Notes: generated by a model from the sequence alone, not told the origin. 37,032 bases of DNA from Fen-330 sp050008465 (GCA_050008465.1 JBEKMO010000053.1:1-37032), one strand, 5' to 3'. Numbered from the stretch's first letter, positions 8,005 through 15,551 are shown. A program made the numbers and translations.

Positions 8005-8109
8005 ATGCAAGGGCTTGGGCGCACGCTGATCGCCATCGGCGCCATTCTGGTGATTGTCGGGCTGCTAGGCCGCTATTTCACCGGCCCCAATCTGTCCAGC
8101 GGCCAGTAG
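8005..8109 (+). CDS. Short membrane peptide, possibly a truncated DUF2905 protein
   Basis: A 34-codon ORF reading MQGLGRTLIAIGAILVIVGL followed by LGRYFTGPNLSSGQ. The beginning closely resembles the N-terminus of DUF2905 proteins (a LGRTLI segment, then a hydrophobic helix rich in Ile, Leu, Val and Gly). Those proteins normally have about 65-75 residues and a second membrane helix. Here the frame stops inside the 3' end of the convergent lepB gene, with a 37-base overlap, so only the first third is present. No ribosome-binding site is obvious. It may be a remnant cut when the lepB side was rearranged, or a free-standing single-helix peptide. It lies 10 bases after the frameshifted ORF. Confidence 0.4.
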   Translation: MQGLGRTLIAIGAILVIVGLLGRYFTGPNLSSGQ

Positions 8110-8645
8110 ACGAACACCGCTTTGCCATAGATGCAGCTTCGCGGCACGAGCCAGCCGTTGCGGCTGTCGTTGGAGGAGTTGCGGTGGTCTCCGAGGACGA
8201 AGTAGTTGTCCGGGTCCACGGTTCGCGCAGGCATCGACAGGTAGTCGCTGTATTCCCTGGGCACGTAGTCCTCCTGGAGCGGCCGGCCGTTCAGGATGAC
8301 GGCGCCCCGGTCGACGGAAACGGTGTCGCCGGGAAGCCCGATCACGCGCTTGATGTAAGATTTCGACTGGTCGCCCGGAAACCAGAACACGATCAGGTCG
8401 CCGCGCTGGATCGAGCCGATCCCGAAGCGGTACACGAACTTGTTAACGAAGATGCGCTCCTGGTCCACCAGGCCGGGCATCATGCTGGTCCCCTCGACTT
8501 TCACCGGCTGGTAAATGAAGATGATCACCAGGAAGGCGATGATCACCGAGAGGGCCAGGTCGCGCGCCCAGGCGACGACCGCTCGGGCCGCCGACGGCCG
8601 GCGCGGCTGAGAGGGGTCTGGGGGGCTGGCGCGCTCTTCGCTCAC
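8073..8645 (-). CDS. lepB: Signal peptidase I
   Basis: A 190-residue membrane-anchored serine protease that removes Sec signal peptides on the outer face of the cytoplasmic membrane. One N-terminal membrane helix (about residues 28-46) is followed by the catalytic domain. The nucleophile is S54 in VEGTSMMPGL, and the general-base Lys is K99 in SYIKRVIGLPGDTV. The conserved GDHRNSSNDSR box spans about 152-162. The length fits short single-helix forms. A Pro/Arg-rich cytoplasmic tail precedes the helix. The start is a GTG at 8643-8645. It is divergent from the ComEC-like gene. A general housekeeping role fits the many exported proteins in this window; no dedicated substrate is implied. Confidence 0.95.
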   Translation of the reverse strand: MSEERASPPDPSQPRRPSAARAVVAWARDLALSVIIAFLVIIFIYQPVKVEGTSMMPGLVDQERIFVNKFVYRFGIGSIQRGDLIVFWFPGDQSKSYIKRVIGLPGDTVSVDRGAVILNGRPLQEDYVPREYSDYLSMPARTVDPDNYFVLGDHRNSSNDSRNGWLVPRSCIYGKAVFVYWPLDRLGPVK

Positions 8646-8733
8646 ACTTCTATTCTCGCGCGGTTTTTCGCGCCAGCAACCGCCCCGGGCGCCGGCATAG
8701 CCAGTGCCGCCAAAGCGGCGTGTCTCAGCACGC

Positions 8734-8739
8734 TATAAT
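8734..8739 (+). promoter_or_regulatory. Consensus -10 (TATAAT) of the ComEC-like gene
   Basis: A perfect TATAAT preceded by GC lies 12 bases before the ATG at 8752. No -35 match is found at the usual spacing. Start of transcription would fall about six bases before the ATG, so the message would have a very short leader. Confidence 0.5.
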
Positions 8740-8751
8740 TCCTTCAGGCCG

Positions 8752-9567
8752 ATGCAGAGAAAAAGAGCAATTGCGCCGATCGCGCTGGCCGTCTTGCTGG
8801 CCGCCTGTGCCAGGAAGCCACAGCCACCCCAGGACCTCTCGGTTACCTTCTTCGACGTCGGGCAGGCAGATGCCGCGCTGATCCGCACCCCTGAGAACGA
8901 GACGATTGTCATCGATACCGGCCACAACGGAAGCACCGCCGAGCTGCTGCGCGGCGAAGGCATCAAGGACATCGATCTCCTCGTCCTCAGCAATGCTCAC
9001 TCCGACCACACGGGCGGCCTGGCCGCCATTCTGGATGCCTTTCCCGTGCACGAGATCTGGTATTCCGGCCTGGACTACAAATCGCAGTTCCGCCCGTTGC
9101 TGGAGCGGGCCGAGCACTTTGAAGCGATCACCTCCGGCGCCGAGAAGCGTCTTGGGAAGCTGACTCTGAGCGTGCTGCACCCCGAATCTCTTCCGCTACG
9201 CCCGCGCGACAGCACGGTGAACAACCACTCGCTAGTGCTCAAAGTCGCATATCCCACGGCCCAGTATCTTTTCCCGGGCGACTGCGAAATGGAGTGCTGG
9301 GAGGACCTGTTCAAATACCACCGTTCCCAACTCCGTGCGAACGTCCTGAAGGCCGCCCACCACGGCTCGGAAAGCGGCACCACTTCCGGGGTTCTGGGCG
9401 ATGTACGGCCTCAGACGATCGTGATTTCCTGTGGCCGCGGCAACGAGTTCGGCCACCCCGACGAGATCGTGCTCGAGATGGTCCAACGGCTCGGCGCCCA
9501 GATCTTCCGCACCGATCAGCAGGGCACGATCCGCTGCCTTGGAACCGTGTGCAAAGCGTCGCGCTGA
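8752..9567 (+). CDS. ComEC-like metallo-beta-lactamase-fold lipoprotein
   Basis: A 271-residue protein with a lipoprotein signal: basic start MQRKR, hydrophobic core, lipobox LLAAC with Cys19. The mature part matches the isolated metallo-hydrolase domain of the DNA-uptake protein ComEC. It shows LSVTFFDVGQADAALIRTP, then the metal motif in LSNAHSDHTGG, a VNNHSLVLKV strand, an LFPGDCE segment, the KAAHHGS motif and GHPDEIV. The usual HxHxDH metal motif reads NxHxDH, so the first His is replaced by Asn. The membrane channel domain of ComEC is absent, so this is a stand-alone exported hydrolase, perhaps acting on nucleic acid or a phosphoester; the substrate is unknown. I start at 8752 rather than at an upstream in-frame ATG at 8704 because the promoter and lipobox demand it. 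Confidence 0.85.
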   Translation: MQRKRAIAPIALAVLLAACARKPQPPQDLSVTFFDVGQADAALIRTPENETIVIDTGHNGSTAELLRGEGIKDIDLLVLSNAHSDHTGGLAAILDAFPVHEIWYSGLDYKSQFRPLLERAEHFEAITSGAEKRLGKLTLSVLHPESLPLRPRDSTVNNHSLVLKVAYPTAQYLFPGDCEMECWEDLFKYHRSQLRANVLKAAHHGSESGTTSGVLGDVRPQTIVISCGRGNEFGHPDEIVLEMVQRLGAQIFRTDQQGTIRCLGTVCKASR

Positions 9568-9613
9568 GCCGACAGGCCAAGGCAGACCACACAAGGCGAT
9601 GGTCTGCCCCACC

Positions 9614-10489
9614 TCAGCCTGCTTTCACCAGCTCGAGGAAGGCACGGGCCGCGTGGCTCAGCAGGCGACGCGCCGGATGCACCAGCCGGATCTTCCGCTC
9701 CACGCGCAGTTCCTTCACCTCCACTTCGCACAGCAGCTTCTGCCGGATCTCCTGCTCCACGCACATCCGCGGCAGGAACGCCACGCCCTCGTCGCGCTGC
9801 ACCATGCGCCGGATGGTCTCGACGGTGGGCATCTCGACGTCCATGTTCAGCGTCACCTTGTGCCGCTGGAACTCCCGCAGCACGGTGTCGCGGTAAGGCG
9901 ATACCACGTTGTGCGCGATGAAGGTCTCCATCCCCAGCTCGGTGATGGAAACCGGCTTGCGCCTGGCGAAGCGGTGCTTCGGAGAGACGACGAAGGCCAG
10001 GTGATCGGTGTAGATCACGGTTGATATGAGCCGCTCGTCCTGCGGGTCGTAGCTGATCACGCCCAGCTCCAAGTCGCCGTCGATCAATTGGGCCGGCACC
10101 CTGCTCGACAGGCTCCGCCGCACCTGCACCTTCACCTTCGGATAGTGGCGGCGGTACTGCTCGATATGCTGGAGCAAGTAAAGCGCGGTGGATTCGTTGG
10201 CCCCGATGACCAGCCGGCCGGCGGCGTTGTCCTTCAGCTCCGCCAGGGCGTTCTCCAGGTCGTGCGCCAGGTTTTCGAAGCGCCGTGCGTGCTCGGCCAC
10301 GATGCGCCCCGCGTCGGTCAGCAGCAGTTGCCTGCCGCTGCGGTCGATCAGCCTGGCGCCGAGCTCGTTTTCCAGCCGCTGGATGGCCAGGGAGACCGCG
10401 GGCTGCGTTCGCAGCAGCTTCTCCGCCGCCCGCGAGAAACTCTTCTCGGCGGCGACGGTGAGAAAGGTCTCGAGAAGGTAGAGCTCCAT
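9614..10489 (-). CDS. LysR-type transcriptional regulator, divergent from the leucine operon
   Basis: A 291-residue LysR-family regulator. The N-terminal winged helix-turn-helix covers about residues 1-60, with the family pattern LETFLTVAAEKSFSRAAEKL, QPAVSLAIQRLE and LLTDAG. The rest is a substrate-binding-like effector domain from about 90 onward (VIGANESTALYLL, DLELGVISYDP, LAFVVSPKH). It is transcribed away from leuA, and the region between them contains a TTGC-N6-GCAA palindrome of the T-N11-A type typical of LysR operators, plus a leuA promoter. By position it is the likely regulator of the leucine genes. The effector is unknown, though a pathway intermediate such as 2-isopropylmalate would be usual for such a layout. 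This is inference from context. Confidence 0.9.
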   Translation of the reverse strand: MELYLLETFLTVAAEKSFSRAAEKLLRTQPAVSLAIQRLENELGARLIDRSGRQLLLTDAGRIVAEHARRFENLAHDLENALAELKDNAAGRLVIGANESTALYLLQHIEQYRRHYPKVKVQVRRSLSSRVPAQLIDGDLELGVISYDPQDERLISTVIYTDHLAFVVSPKHRFARRKPVSITELGMETFIAHNVVSPYRDTVLREFQRHKVTLNMDVEMPTVETIRRMVQRDEGVAFLPRMCVEQEIRQKLLCEVEVKELRVERKIRLVHPARRLLSHAARAFLELVKAG

Positions 10490-10511
10490 AAATTCCCCTT
10501 ATATCATGAAT

Positions 10512-10527
10512 GTTGCTTATGTGCAAC
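10512..10527. promoter_or_regulatory. LysR-type operator (T-N11-A palindrome)
   Basis: GTTGC (10512-10516) pairs with GCAAC (10523-10527) across six bases. The inner TTGC-N6-GCAA fits the LysR T-N11-A rule. It is centred near -58 of the predicted leuA start of transcription, the usual place for the LysR recognition site, and lies 22 bases from the regulator's own start codon. Confidence 0.65.
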
Positions 10528-10542
10528 CACTAAATTATCAAT

Positions 10543-10571
10543 TTGCCAAATCCGGACCCGTGGGGCATAAT
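10543..10571 (+). promoter_or_regulatory. Sigma-70 promoter for leuA
   Basis: TTGCCA (10543-10548, five of six) and CATAAT (10566-10571, five of six) are separated by exactly 17 bases. The start of transcription would be near 10578, leaving a leader of about 64 bases before leuA. I see no leader peptide with Leu codons and no clear attenuator in it. Confidence 0.65.
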
Positions 10572-10641
10572 CGTCCTAAGCCCGTTGCCGGAGAAACAGG
10601 CCGGCCGCGGGCCAGATCCCCCAAAGCGCGGGCGGAAACTC

Positions 10642-11808
10642 ATGAACAATCGCGTATACATTTTCGACACGACTCTCCGGGACGGCGAACAATCTCCCGG
10701 TTGCAGCATGACGGTTCCGGAGAAAGTCCGAATGGCTCACCAGTTGGTGGAGCTCGGCGTCGACATCCTCGAGGCCGGGTTCCCGATCGCATCGGAGGGC
10801 GACTACCAAGCCGTCGATGCGGTGAGCCGCGAGTTCCCGTGGGTGCAGGTGGCGGCACTCGCCAGGGCCTGCACGCTGGATGTCGAACGGGCCGCCCGCG
10901 CTTTGGAACACGCCAAGCGTCCTCGGATACACACGTTTATCGCAACCAGCGATATCCACCTCAAGTACAAGCTCCACAAGAGCCGCCAGGAGGTCCTCGA
11001 CCAGGCGGTAGCGGCCGTCGAACTGTCGCGCCGCTACGCCGAGGACGTCGAGTTTTCCGCGGAGGACGCCACCCGTACGGACCCCGAGTACCTGGTGGAG
11101 ATTTCGAAAGCGACGGTCGAGGCCGGGGCCCGCACGGTGAACCTGCCGGACACGGTGGGCTACTCGATGCCCGAGGAGTTCGGCGCCTTCATCCGGCGTG
11201 TAGTACAGGCGCTGGGCGAGGCGGCCATCGTCAGCGTGCACTGCCATAACGATCTCGGCCTGGCCACGGCCAATTCGCTGGCGGGCGTGCTGGCGGGCGC
11301 GCGGCAGGTGGAGTGCACGATCAACGGCATCGGGGAGCGGGCGGGCAACTGCGCGCTGGAGGAAGCGGTGATGGCTTTCAAGACCAGGCGCGACCTCCTG
11401 CCGTTTGAAACCGGCATCGTCACGGAGCATCTGCACGCGGCCAGCCAGTTGCTGGCCAGCCTGATCGCGTTCGGCCCGCAGCCCAACAAGGCCATCGTCG
11501 GCGGCAATGCGTTCGCACACGAGGCGGGCATCCACCAGGACGGCTTCCTCAAGGAGCGGACCACCTACGAGATCATGGACCCCAAGTCGGTCGGGGTGCC
11601 GGAGAGCAAGCTGATCCTGGGCAAGCACAGCGGCCGGCACGCGCTCAACCAGCGCTGCCAGGTCCTCGGCTACGCGCTCTCGAAAGAAGAGCTGGATGCC
11701 GTTTACCAGCGCTTCATCGCCATCGCGGACCGCAAGAAGGGCGTCCTCAACGAGGAGATTGTCGCGATCCTCGAAGAGCGGAAGGCGAGCGTCGCCGCGG
11801 CAGAGTAA
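10642..11808 (+). CDS. leuA: 2-isopropylmalate synthase, short form lacking the regulatory domain
   Basis: A 388-residue enzyme that condenses acetyl-CoA with 2-ketoisovalerate, the first committed step of leucine synthesis. The TIM-barrel catalytic domain shows FDTTLRDGEQSPG at the start (metal Asp and catalytic Arg), DATRTDPEYLVE, the HCHNDLGLATAN metal motif and GIGERAGNC. The subdomain continues with GGNAFAHEAGIHQDG and LGKHSGRHAL. The protein ends after KKGVLNEEIVAILEE. The roughly 120-residue C-terminal domain that binds leucine in typical LeuA (about 510 residues) is missing, so classical feedback inhibition is not expected. The start at 10642 is chosen by homology; the frame is open back to 10543, but that would overlap the promoter. 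Homocitrate or citramalate synthase is possible by sequence, but leuB, leuC and leuD follow directly. Confidence 0.9.
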   Translation: MNNRVYIFDTTLRDGEQSPGCSMTVPEKVRMAHQLVELGVDILEAGFPIASEGDYQAVDAVSREFPWVQVAALARACTLDVERAARALEHAKRPRIHTFIATSDIHLKYKLHKSRQEVLDQAVAAVELSRRYAEDVEFSAEDATRTDPEYLVEISKATVEAGARTVNLPDTVGYSMPEEFGAFIRRVVQALGEAAIVSVHCHNDLGLATANSLAGVLAGARQVECTINGIGERAGNCALEEAVMAFKTRRDLLPFETGIVTEHLHAASQLLASLIAFGPQPNKAIVGGNAFAHEAGIHQDGFLKERTTYEIMDPKSVGVPESKLILGKHSGRHALNQRCQVLGYALSKEELDAVYQRFIAIADRKKGVLNEEIVAILEERKASVAAAE

Positions 11809-11812
11809 TCAG

Positions 11813-11847
11813 CCCGTAGCTCGTAGCTCGTAGCCCGTAGCCGCTAG
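11813..11847. repeat. Heptanucleotide tandem repeat between leuA and leuB
   Basis: Five 7-base units in a row: CCCGTAG, CTCGTAG, CTCGTAG, CCCGTAG and the variant CCGCTAG. The array fills most of the 70-base gap. Such arrays can expand or shrink by slippage; here that would change spacing only, not coding sequence. Confidence 0.8.
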
Positions 11848-11860
11848 AGGCGACACTGGC

Positions 11861-11866
11861 TATACT
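11861..11866 (+). promoter_or_regulatory. Possible -10 (TATACT) in front of leuB
   Basis: TATACT preceded by GC lies 12 bases before the leuB ATG, the same spacing as at the ComEC-like gene. No -35 match is found. It may give leuB-leuC-leuD a second, almost leaderless transcript. Confidence 0.35.
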
Positions 11867-11878
11867 GGTTTCTCCACG

Positions 11879-12937
11879 ATGAAACTCAACGTACTCGCTC
11901 TCCCTGGAGACGGCATCGGCGTCGAAGTCACCCGCGAGGCCGTCCGCGTGCTCGGGCACGTGGCTCGGAAACACGGTCACGCGCTGAGATTGACTGAGGG
12001 GCTGCTGGGCGGCGTCGCCATCCACGAGACCGGCAACCCGCTGCCGGAAGAGACGCTGCGGCTGGCGCTCGAGGCCGACGCCACGCTGATGGGCTCGGTC
12101 GGCCTGCCGGAGTTCGACCAAATGCCGCCGAGCCAGCGCCCCGAAGCGGGACTGCTCGGCCTGCGCAAGGCGCTGGGCGTGTACGCCAATCTGCGGCCGG
12201 TGCGAGCCTATCGGGCTCTGCTGGATTCCTCGCCGCTGAAGAACGCGCTGGTCGAGGGAGTGGATATGATCATCGTTCGGGAGCTGACCGGCGGCATTTA
12301 CTACGGGACGCCGCGGGGGATCAGCGGCGACACGGCGGTCAACACCATGGTCTACACTCGCGCCGAGATCGAGCGCATCGCGCGGAAGGCCTTCGAACTG
12401 GCGCGCAACCGGCGCCGCAAGGTCACCAGCGTCGACAAGTCGAACGTGCTCGAGAACTCGCAGCTCTGGCGGAAGGTGGTGATCGAAATCGCGGGCCAGT
12501 ATCCCGACGTGGCGCTCGACCACCTGCTGGTGGACAACTGCGCGATGCAGTTGATCCTCAACCCGCGGCGGTTCGACATCGTGCTGACCGAGAACCTATT
12601 CGGCGACATCCTGAGCGACGAGGGCGCGGTACTGGCGGGATCGATCGGCATGCTTCCCTCGGCGTCGCTGGGCGACGAGCACGGGCTGTACGAGCCGGTG
12701 CACGGCTCGGCCCCCGACATCGCCGGGCAGAACAAGGCCAATCCTCTGGGGGCCATCGGCTCGGTAGCCGCCATGCTCGAATACACGTTTGGTCTCAAGG
12801 AGGAGGCCGCGTCCGTCTACGCCGCCATCGAGAAGGTGCTCGACAGCGGCCGGGTCACCGCCGACCTCCGCCCCGCCGGTCCGCCGGCCACCACCAGCGA
12901 GGTGGGGGAGGCGATAATTGGAAGCTTAGGGAATTGA
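11879..12937 (+). CDS. leuB: 3-isopropylmalate dehydrogenase
   Basis: A 352-residue NAD-dependent enzyme that oxidises and decarboxylates 3-isopropylmalate to 2-ketoisocaproate. The family pattern is complete: LPGDGIGVEVTREAV at the start, then GSVGLPEFD, the substrate loop VRELTGGIYYGTPRG, VDKSNVLENSQLWRKVV with the catalytic Lys, VDNCAMQLI with the metal Asp, and LFGDILSDEGAVLAGSIGM. The cofactor region is HGSAPDIAGQNKANPLG. The length is normal. No Shine-Dalgarno site precedes the ATG, which agrees with a very short leader. The gap to leuA is 70 bases and is filled by a heptad repeat. The stop codon lies within the first copy of an ATTGACGATT repeat. Confidence 0.96.
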   Translation: MKLNVLALPGDGIGVEVTREAVRVLGHVARKHGHALRLTEGLLGGVAIHETGNPLPEETLRLALEADATLMGSVGLPEFDQMPPSQRPEAGLLGLRKALGVYANLRPVRAYRALLDSSPLKNALVEGVDMIIVRELTGGIYYGTPRGISGDTAVNTMVYTRAEIERIARKAFELARNRRRKVTSVDKSNVLENSQLWRKVVIEIAGQYPDVALDHLLVDNCAMQLILNPRRFDIVLTENLFGDILSDEGAVLAGSIGMLPSASLGDEHGLYEPVHGSAPDIAGQNKANPLGAIGSVAAMLEYTFGLKEEAASVYAAIEKVLDSGRVTADLRPAGPPATTSEVGEAIIGSLGN

Positions 12938-13017
12938 CGATTGAGGATTTTCGCATTGACGATTGCCCGCGCGGGGGGACACAACATTCGTCAATGATGA
13001 AATCGTAAATCGTCAAT
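12933..13017. repeat. Direct and inverted decamer repeats between leuB and leuC
   Basis: ATTGACGATT occurs at 12933-12942 and 12955-12964. The reverse complement AATCGTCAAT occurs at 13008-13017, and a variant, ATTCGTCAAT, at 12986-12995. The set can fold into a large hairpin that covers the leuB stop and ends just before the leuC ribosome-binding site (GAGG, 13018-13021). It could attenuate leuC or protect the upstream message; this is untested. Confidence 0.75.
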
Positions 13018-13027
13018 GAGGTTCTCT

Positions 13028-14434
13028 ATGAATCATCCTCGCACGATTGTCGAAAAAGTATGGGACGCGCACGTGGTCGCGGAAAACCCCAGCGCTCCGA
13101 CTCTGCTCTACATCGACCTGCACCTGGTCCACGAGGTCACGTCGCCGCAGGCGTTCGAGGGCCTCCGCAGCCGCGGCCTGAAGGTGCGCCGCCCCGAACA
13201 TACGCTGGCCACGGCCGATCACAACGTTCCCACGATCGACCGCTCGCTGCCGATCCTGAACGAGACCTCGGCCAAACAGATCGCGCAACTCGAGGCGAAC
13301 TGCCTGGAATTCGGGCTCACGTGCTACAGCCTCTCGATCCAGCGGCAGGGCATCGTACACGTCATCGGCCCGGAACTGGGCCTCACCCAGCCCGGCATGA
13401 CGATCGTCTGCGGCGACAGCCACACGGCCACCCACGGCGCGTTGGGCGCGCTGGCGTTTGGCATCGGCACCAGCGAGGTGGAGCAAGTGCTTGCCACCCA
13501 GTGCCTGCTCCAGCGCAGGCCGAAGACCTTCCGCGTCGAGGTGTCCGGCACTCTGGGCCCCGGCGTCGCGGCCAAGGACGTCATCCTGGCGCTGATCGCT
13601 AGGATCGGCACCGGGGGCGGTACGGGCTGCGTGTTCGAGTACCGCGGCTCGACGATCCGCGCGCTCTCGATGGACGAGCGCATGACCGTCACCAATATGT
13701 CGATCGAAGCGGGCGCCCGCGCCGGGCTGATCGCCCCGGACGGCATCACGTTCGAGTACATGTACGGCCGTCCTTACGCTCCTCACGGAGCGGATTGGGA
13801 CCGCGCCATCGCGCGGTGGAAGCAACTCCCCAGCGACGAGGGCGCAACCTACGACAGGCAGGTGGGAATCGACGCGGGCGAACTGGAGCCGATGATCACT
13901 TTCGGCACCAGCCCGGGGATGGGAATCCCCATCACCGCCGCGGTCCCCGACCCCGCGGGGATCGCCGACCCCATGGAACGCGAAAGCGTCCGCAAAGCGC
14001 TGCGGTACATGAATCTCGAAGGCGGCAAGCCGCTGCTGGGTCATCCGGTCGATGTGGTGTTCGTGGGGAGCTGCACCAACGGCCGCCTGGCGGACCTGCG
14101 CGCAGCCGCCTCGGTGCTCGACGGCCGCAAGGTGAGCCCGCACGTGCGCGCGCTGATCGTGCCGGGGTCGAACGAGGTGAAGCGCCTGGCCGAGGCTGAA
14201 GGGCTGGACCGGATCTTCCGCGCCGCCGGCGCCGAGTGGCGCGAAGCGGGCTGCTCGATGTGCCTGGCCATGAACGACGACCGGTTGGAGCCGGGCGAAT
14301 ACTGCGTCTCGACCAGCAACCGCAACTTCGAAGGCCGCCAGGGACCGGGCGGCCGCACCTTCCTGGCCAGCCCGCTGACCGCCGCCGCCGCCGCGGTCAC
14401 CGGCGTGGTCACCGACGTGAGGACACTGTCATGA
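13028..14434 (+). CDS. leuC: 3-isopropylmalate dehydratase, large subunit
   Basis: A 468-residue aconitase-superfamily subunit. With LeuD it isomerises 2-isopropylmalate to 3-isopropylmalate through a [4Fe-4S] cluster. The start MNHPRTIVEKVWDAHVV is typical. Cluster ligands are the Cys in FVGSCTNGRLADL and the pair in GCSMCLAMN. Other landmarks are the CGDSHTATHGALG block, GIGTSEVEQVLATQ and the closing STSNRNFEGRQGPGG. I choose the ATG at 13028, with GAGG (13018-13021) six bases upstream; an ATG at 13016 lies inside the repeat and adds four untypical residues. leuD follows after a 31-base gap. Confidence 0.96.
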   Translation: MNHPRTIVEKVWDAHVVAENPSAPTLLYIDLHLVHEVTSPQAFEGLRSRGLKVRRPEHTLATADHNVPTIDRSLPILNETSAKQIAQLEANCLEFGLTCYSLSIQRQGIVHVIGPELGLTQPGMTIVCGDSHTATHGALGALAFGIGTSEVEQVLATQCLLQRRPKTFRVEVSGTLGPGVAAKDVILALIARIGTGGGTGCVFEYRGSTIRALSMDERMTVTNMSIEAGARAGLIAPDGITFEYMYGRPYAPHGADWDRAIARWKQLPSDEGATYDRQVGIDAGELEPMITFGTSPGMGIPITAAVPDPAGIADPMERESVRKALRYMNLEGGKPLLGHPVDVVFVGSCTNGRLADLRAAASVLDGRKVSPHVRALIVPGSNEVKRLAEAEGLDRIFRAAGAEWREAGCSMCLAMNDDRLEPGEYCVSTSNRNFEGRQGPGGRTFLASPLTAAAAAVTGVVTDVRTLS

Positions 14435-14465
14435 TAGGGCTCCAGCCCTGTCCGGGGACCTGAAT

Positions 14466-15074
14466 ATGCAACCCTTCACCAAGTTCGAGAGCCGCCTGCT
14501 TCCGCTGCCCATCGACAATATCGACACCGACCAGATCATCCCGGCGCGCTTTCTGAAGACCATTTCGAAGGAGGGACTCGGCGACCAGCTCTTCTGCGAT
14601 TGGCGCTACGACGCCGAGGGCCGGCCCAAGCCGGATTTCATCCTGAATCAGCCGCGCGCGCAGGGCGCCGGGATCCTGCTCGTGGGCGGCAACTTCGGCT
14701 GCGGCAGCTCGCGCGAGCACGCGCCCTGGGCGCTCACCCAGTTCGGGTTTCGCGCGGTGGTGAGCACCTCGTTCGCGGACATCTTTCGCCAGAACGCGCT
14801 CAAGAATTCGCTGCTGCCGGTCGCGGTGTCGCGCGAGATTCACGCCGGGCTGTTCGCATTGCCGCCCGAGGCCACCGTCAGCATCGATCTGGCCGCGCAG
14901 ACGCTCACGATGCCGGATGGCCGCGCAGTGGAATTCCCGGTGGACGCCTTCGCCAAGCACTGCCTGCTGAACGGAGCCGACGAACTGGGCTACATCCTCG
15001 ATCAGGAAACCGCCATCGCGTCCTACGAAGCGCGGCGCGATTTCGCCGTCAACACACTACGATCCTCCGCATAG
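14466..15074 (+). CDS. leuD: 3-isopropylmalate dehydratase, small subunit
   Basis: A 202-residue partner of LeuC that supplies the swivelling domain and substrate specificity. It shows the family start (LPLPIDNIDTDQIIPARFLK), the GGNFGCGSSREHAPWAL motif at about residues 76-92, and FADIFRQNALKNSLLPV. The length is normal for the bacterial stand-alone form. It ends the leucine cluster. Its last 18 bases overlap the 3' end of the broken convergent gene at 15057-15485. Confidence 0.96.
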   Translation: MQPFTKFESRLLPLPIDNIDTDQIIPARFLKTISKEGLGDQLFCDWRYDAEGRPKPDFILNQPRAQGAGILLVGGNFGCGSSREHAPWALTQFGFRAVVSTSFADIFRQNALKNSLLPVAVSREIHAGLFALPPEATVSIDLAAQTLTMPDGRAVEFPVDAFAKHCLLNGADELGYILDQETAIASYEARRDFAVNTLRSSA

Positions 15075-15485
15075 CGGCCGGCGGCGCGGAGGGTCGCGTA
15101 GCGGCCGGTCTCCGGAGTGATGCCGAAGTGTTGGGCGGGGTTGGGATTCGACGTGAAATACGCGAGGCCGCTGTTCTGTAGCAGCGGTGTTGCCGCCCAC
15201 GCCGGTGATGTACACCTTATCTCCCGTCGCCAGTGTGTGCTGCGCGTCAGTGGTAATCCCGATTGGCGGAGCATTCGTAGCCGCCGTGACCCTGAGTCCG
15301 GCGAATCGGTACCCGCTCCCGTCGTACACCTCAACCGTACAGGCCGACAGGTTGGGAGCGGTGCAGGCAATGACTGCCTGGGTGCTGGTCACTCCCGTCA
15401 CGCGGACATCCGTGATCGCGCAAGTGGCCACATCCGCTCCGACAACGCAGAGCGCAAGCATTCCAAGCAACGCTCGAATCTTCAT
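15057..15485 (-). pseudogene. Broken exported protein with FCCH-like segment
   Basis: The start ATG at 15485 has a strong GGAGGAG site and a signal peptide (MKIRALLGMLALCVVGADVA). The mature part runs through short beta-type sequence to HTLATGDKVYITGVGGNTAA, a motif I associate with small beta modules of the E1-FCCH type that recur in Solibacter-like secreted proteins. In intact copies this motif continues as a strand-forming segment. Here the reading frame turns into Arg/Pro-rich sequence until the stop, while another frame (from about 15180 downwards) reads QNSGLAYFTSNPNPAQHFGI and continues sensibly. A frameshift near 15175-15190 therefore splits the gene. It lies 66 bases downstream of the beta-helix gene, on the same strand. 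Confidence 0.5.
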
Positions 15486-15551
15486 CTGCTCCTCCACTTC
15501 CTCGCTACCACCCCGCCGTATGCCGCACCCATGCACAGTCTCCCGTTCACA

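Noticed and set aside
6351..8045. 564-codon open frame on the minus strand
   Set aside because: It lies antisense to the catalase, whose motifs are complete. No recognisable domain.
10543..10641. leuA starting at an upstream in-frame ATG at 10543
   Set aside because: It would begin inside the -35 of the predicted promoter and add 33 Pro/Arg/Gly-rich residues absent from the family.
11813..11847. Short repeats considered as a CRISPR array
   Set aside because: Units are 7 bases and directly adjacent, with no spacers; no cas genes are present.
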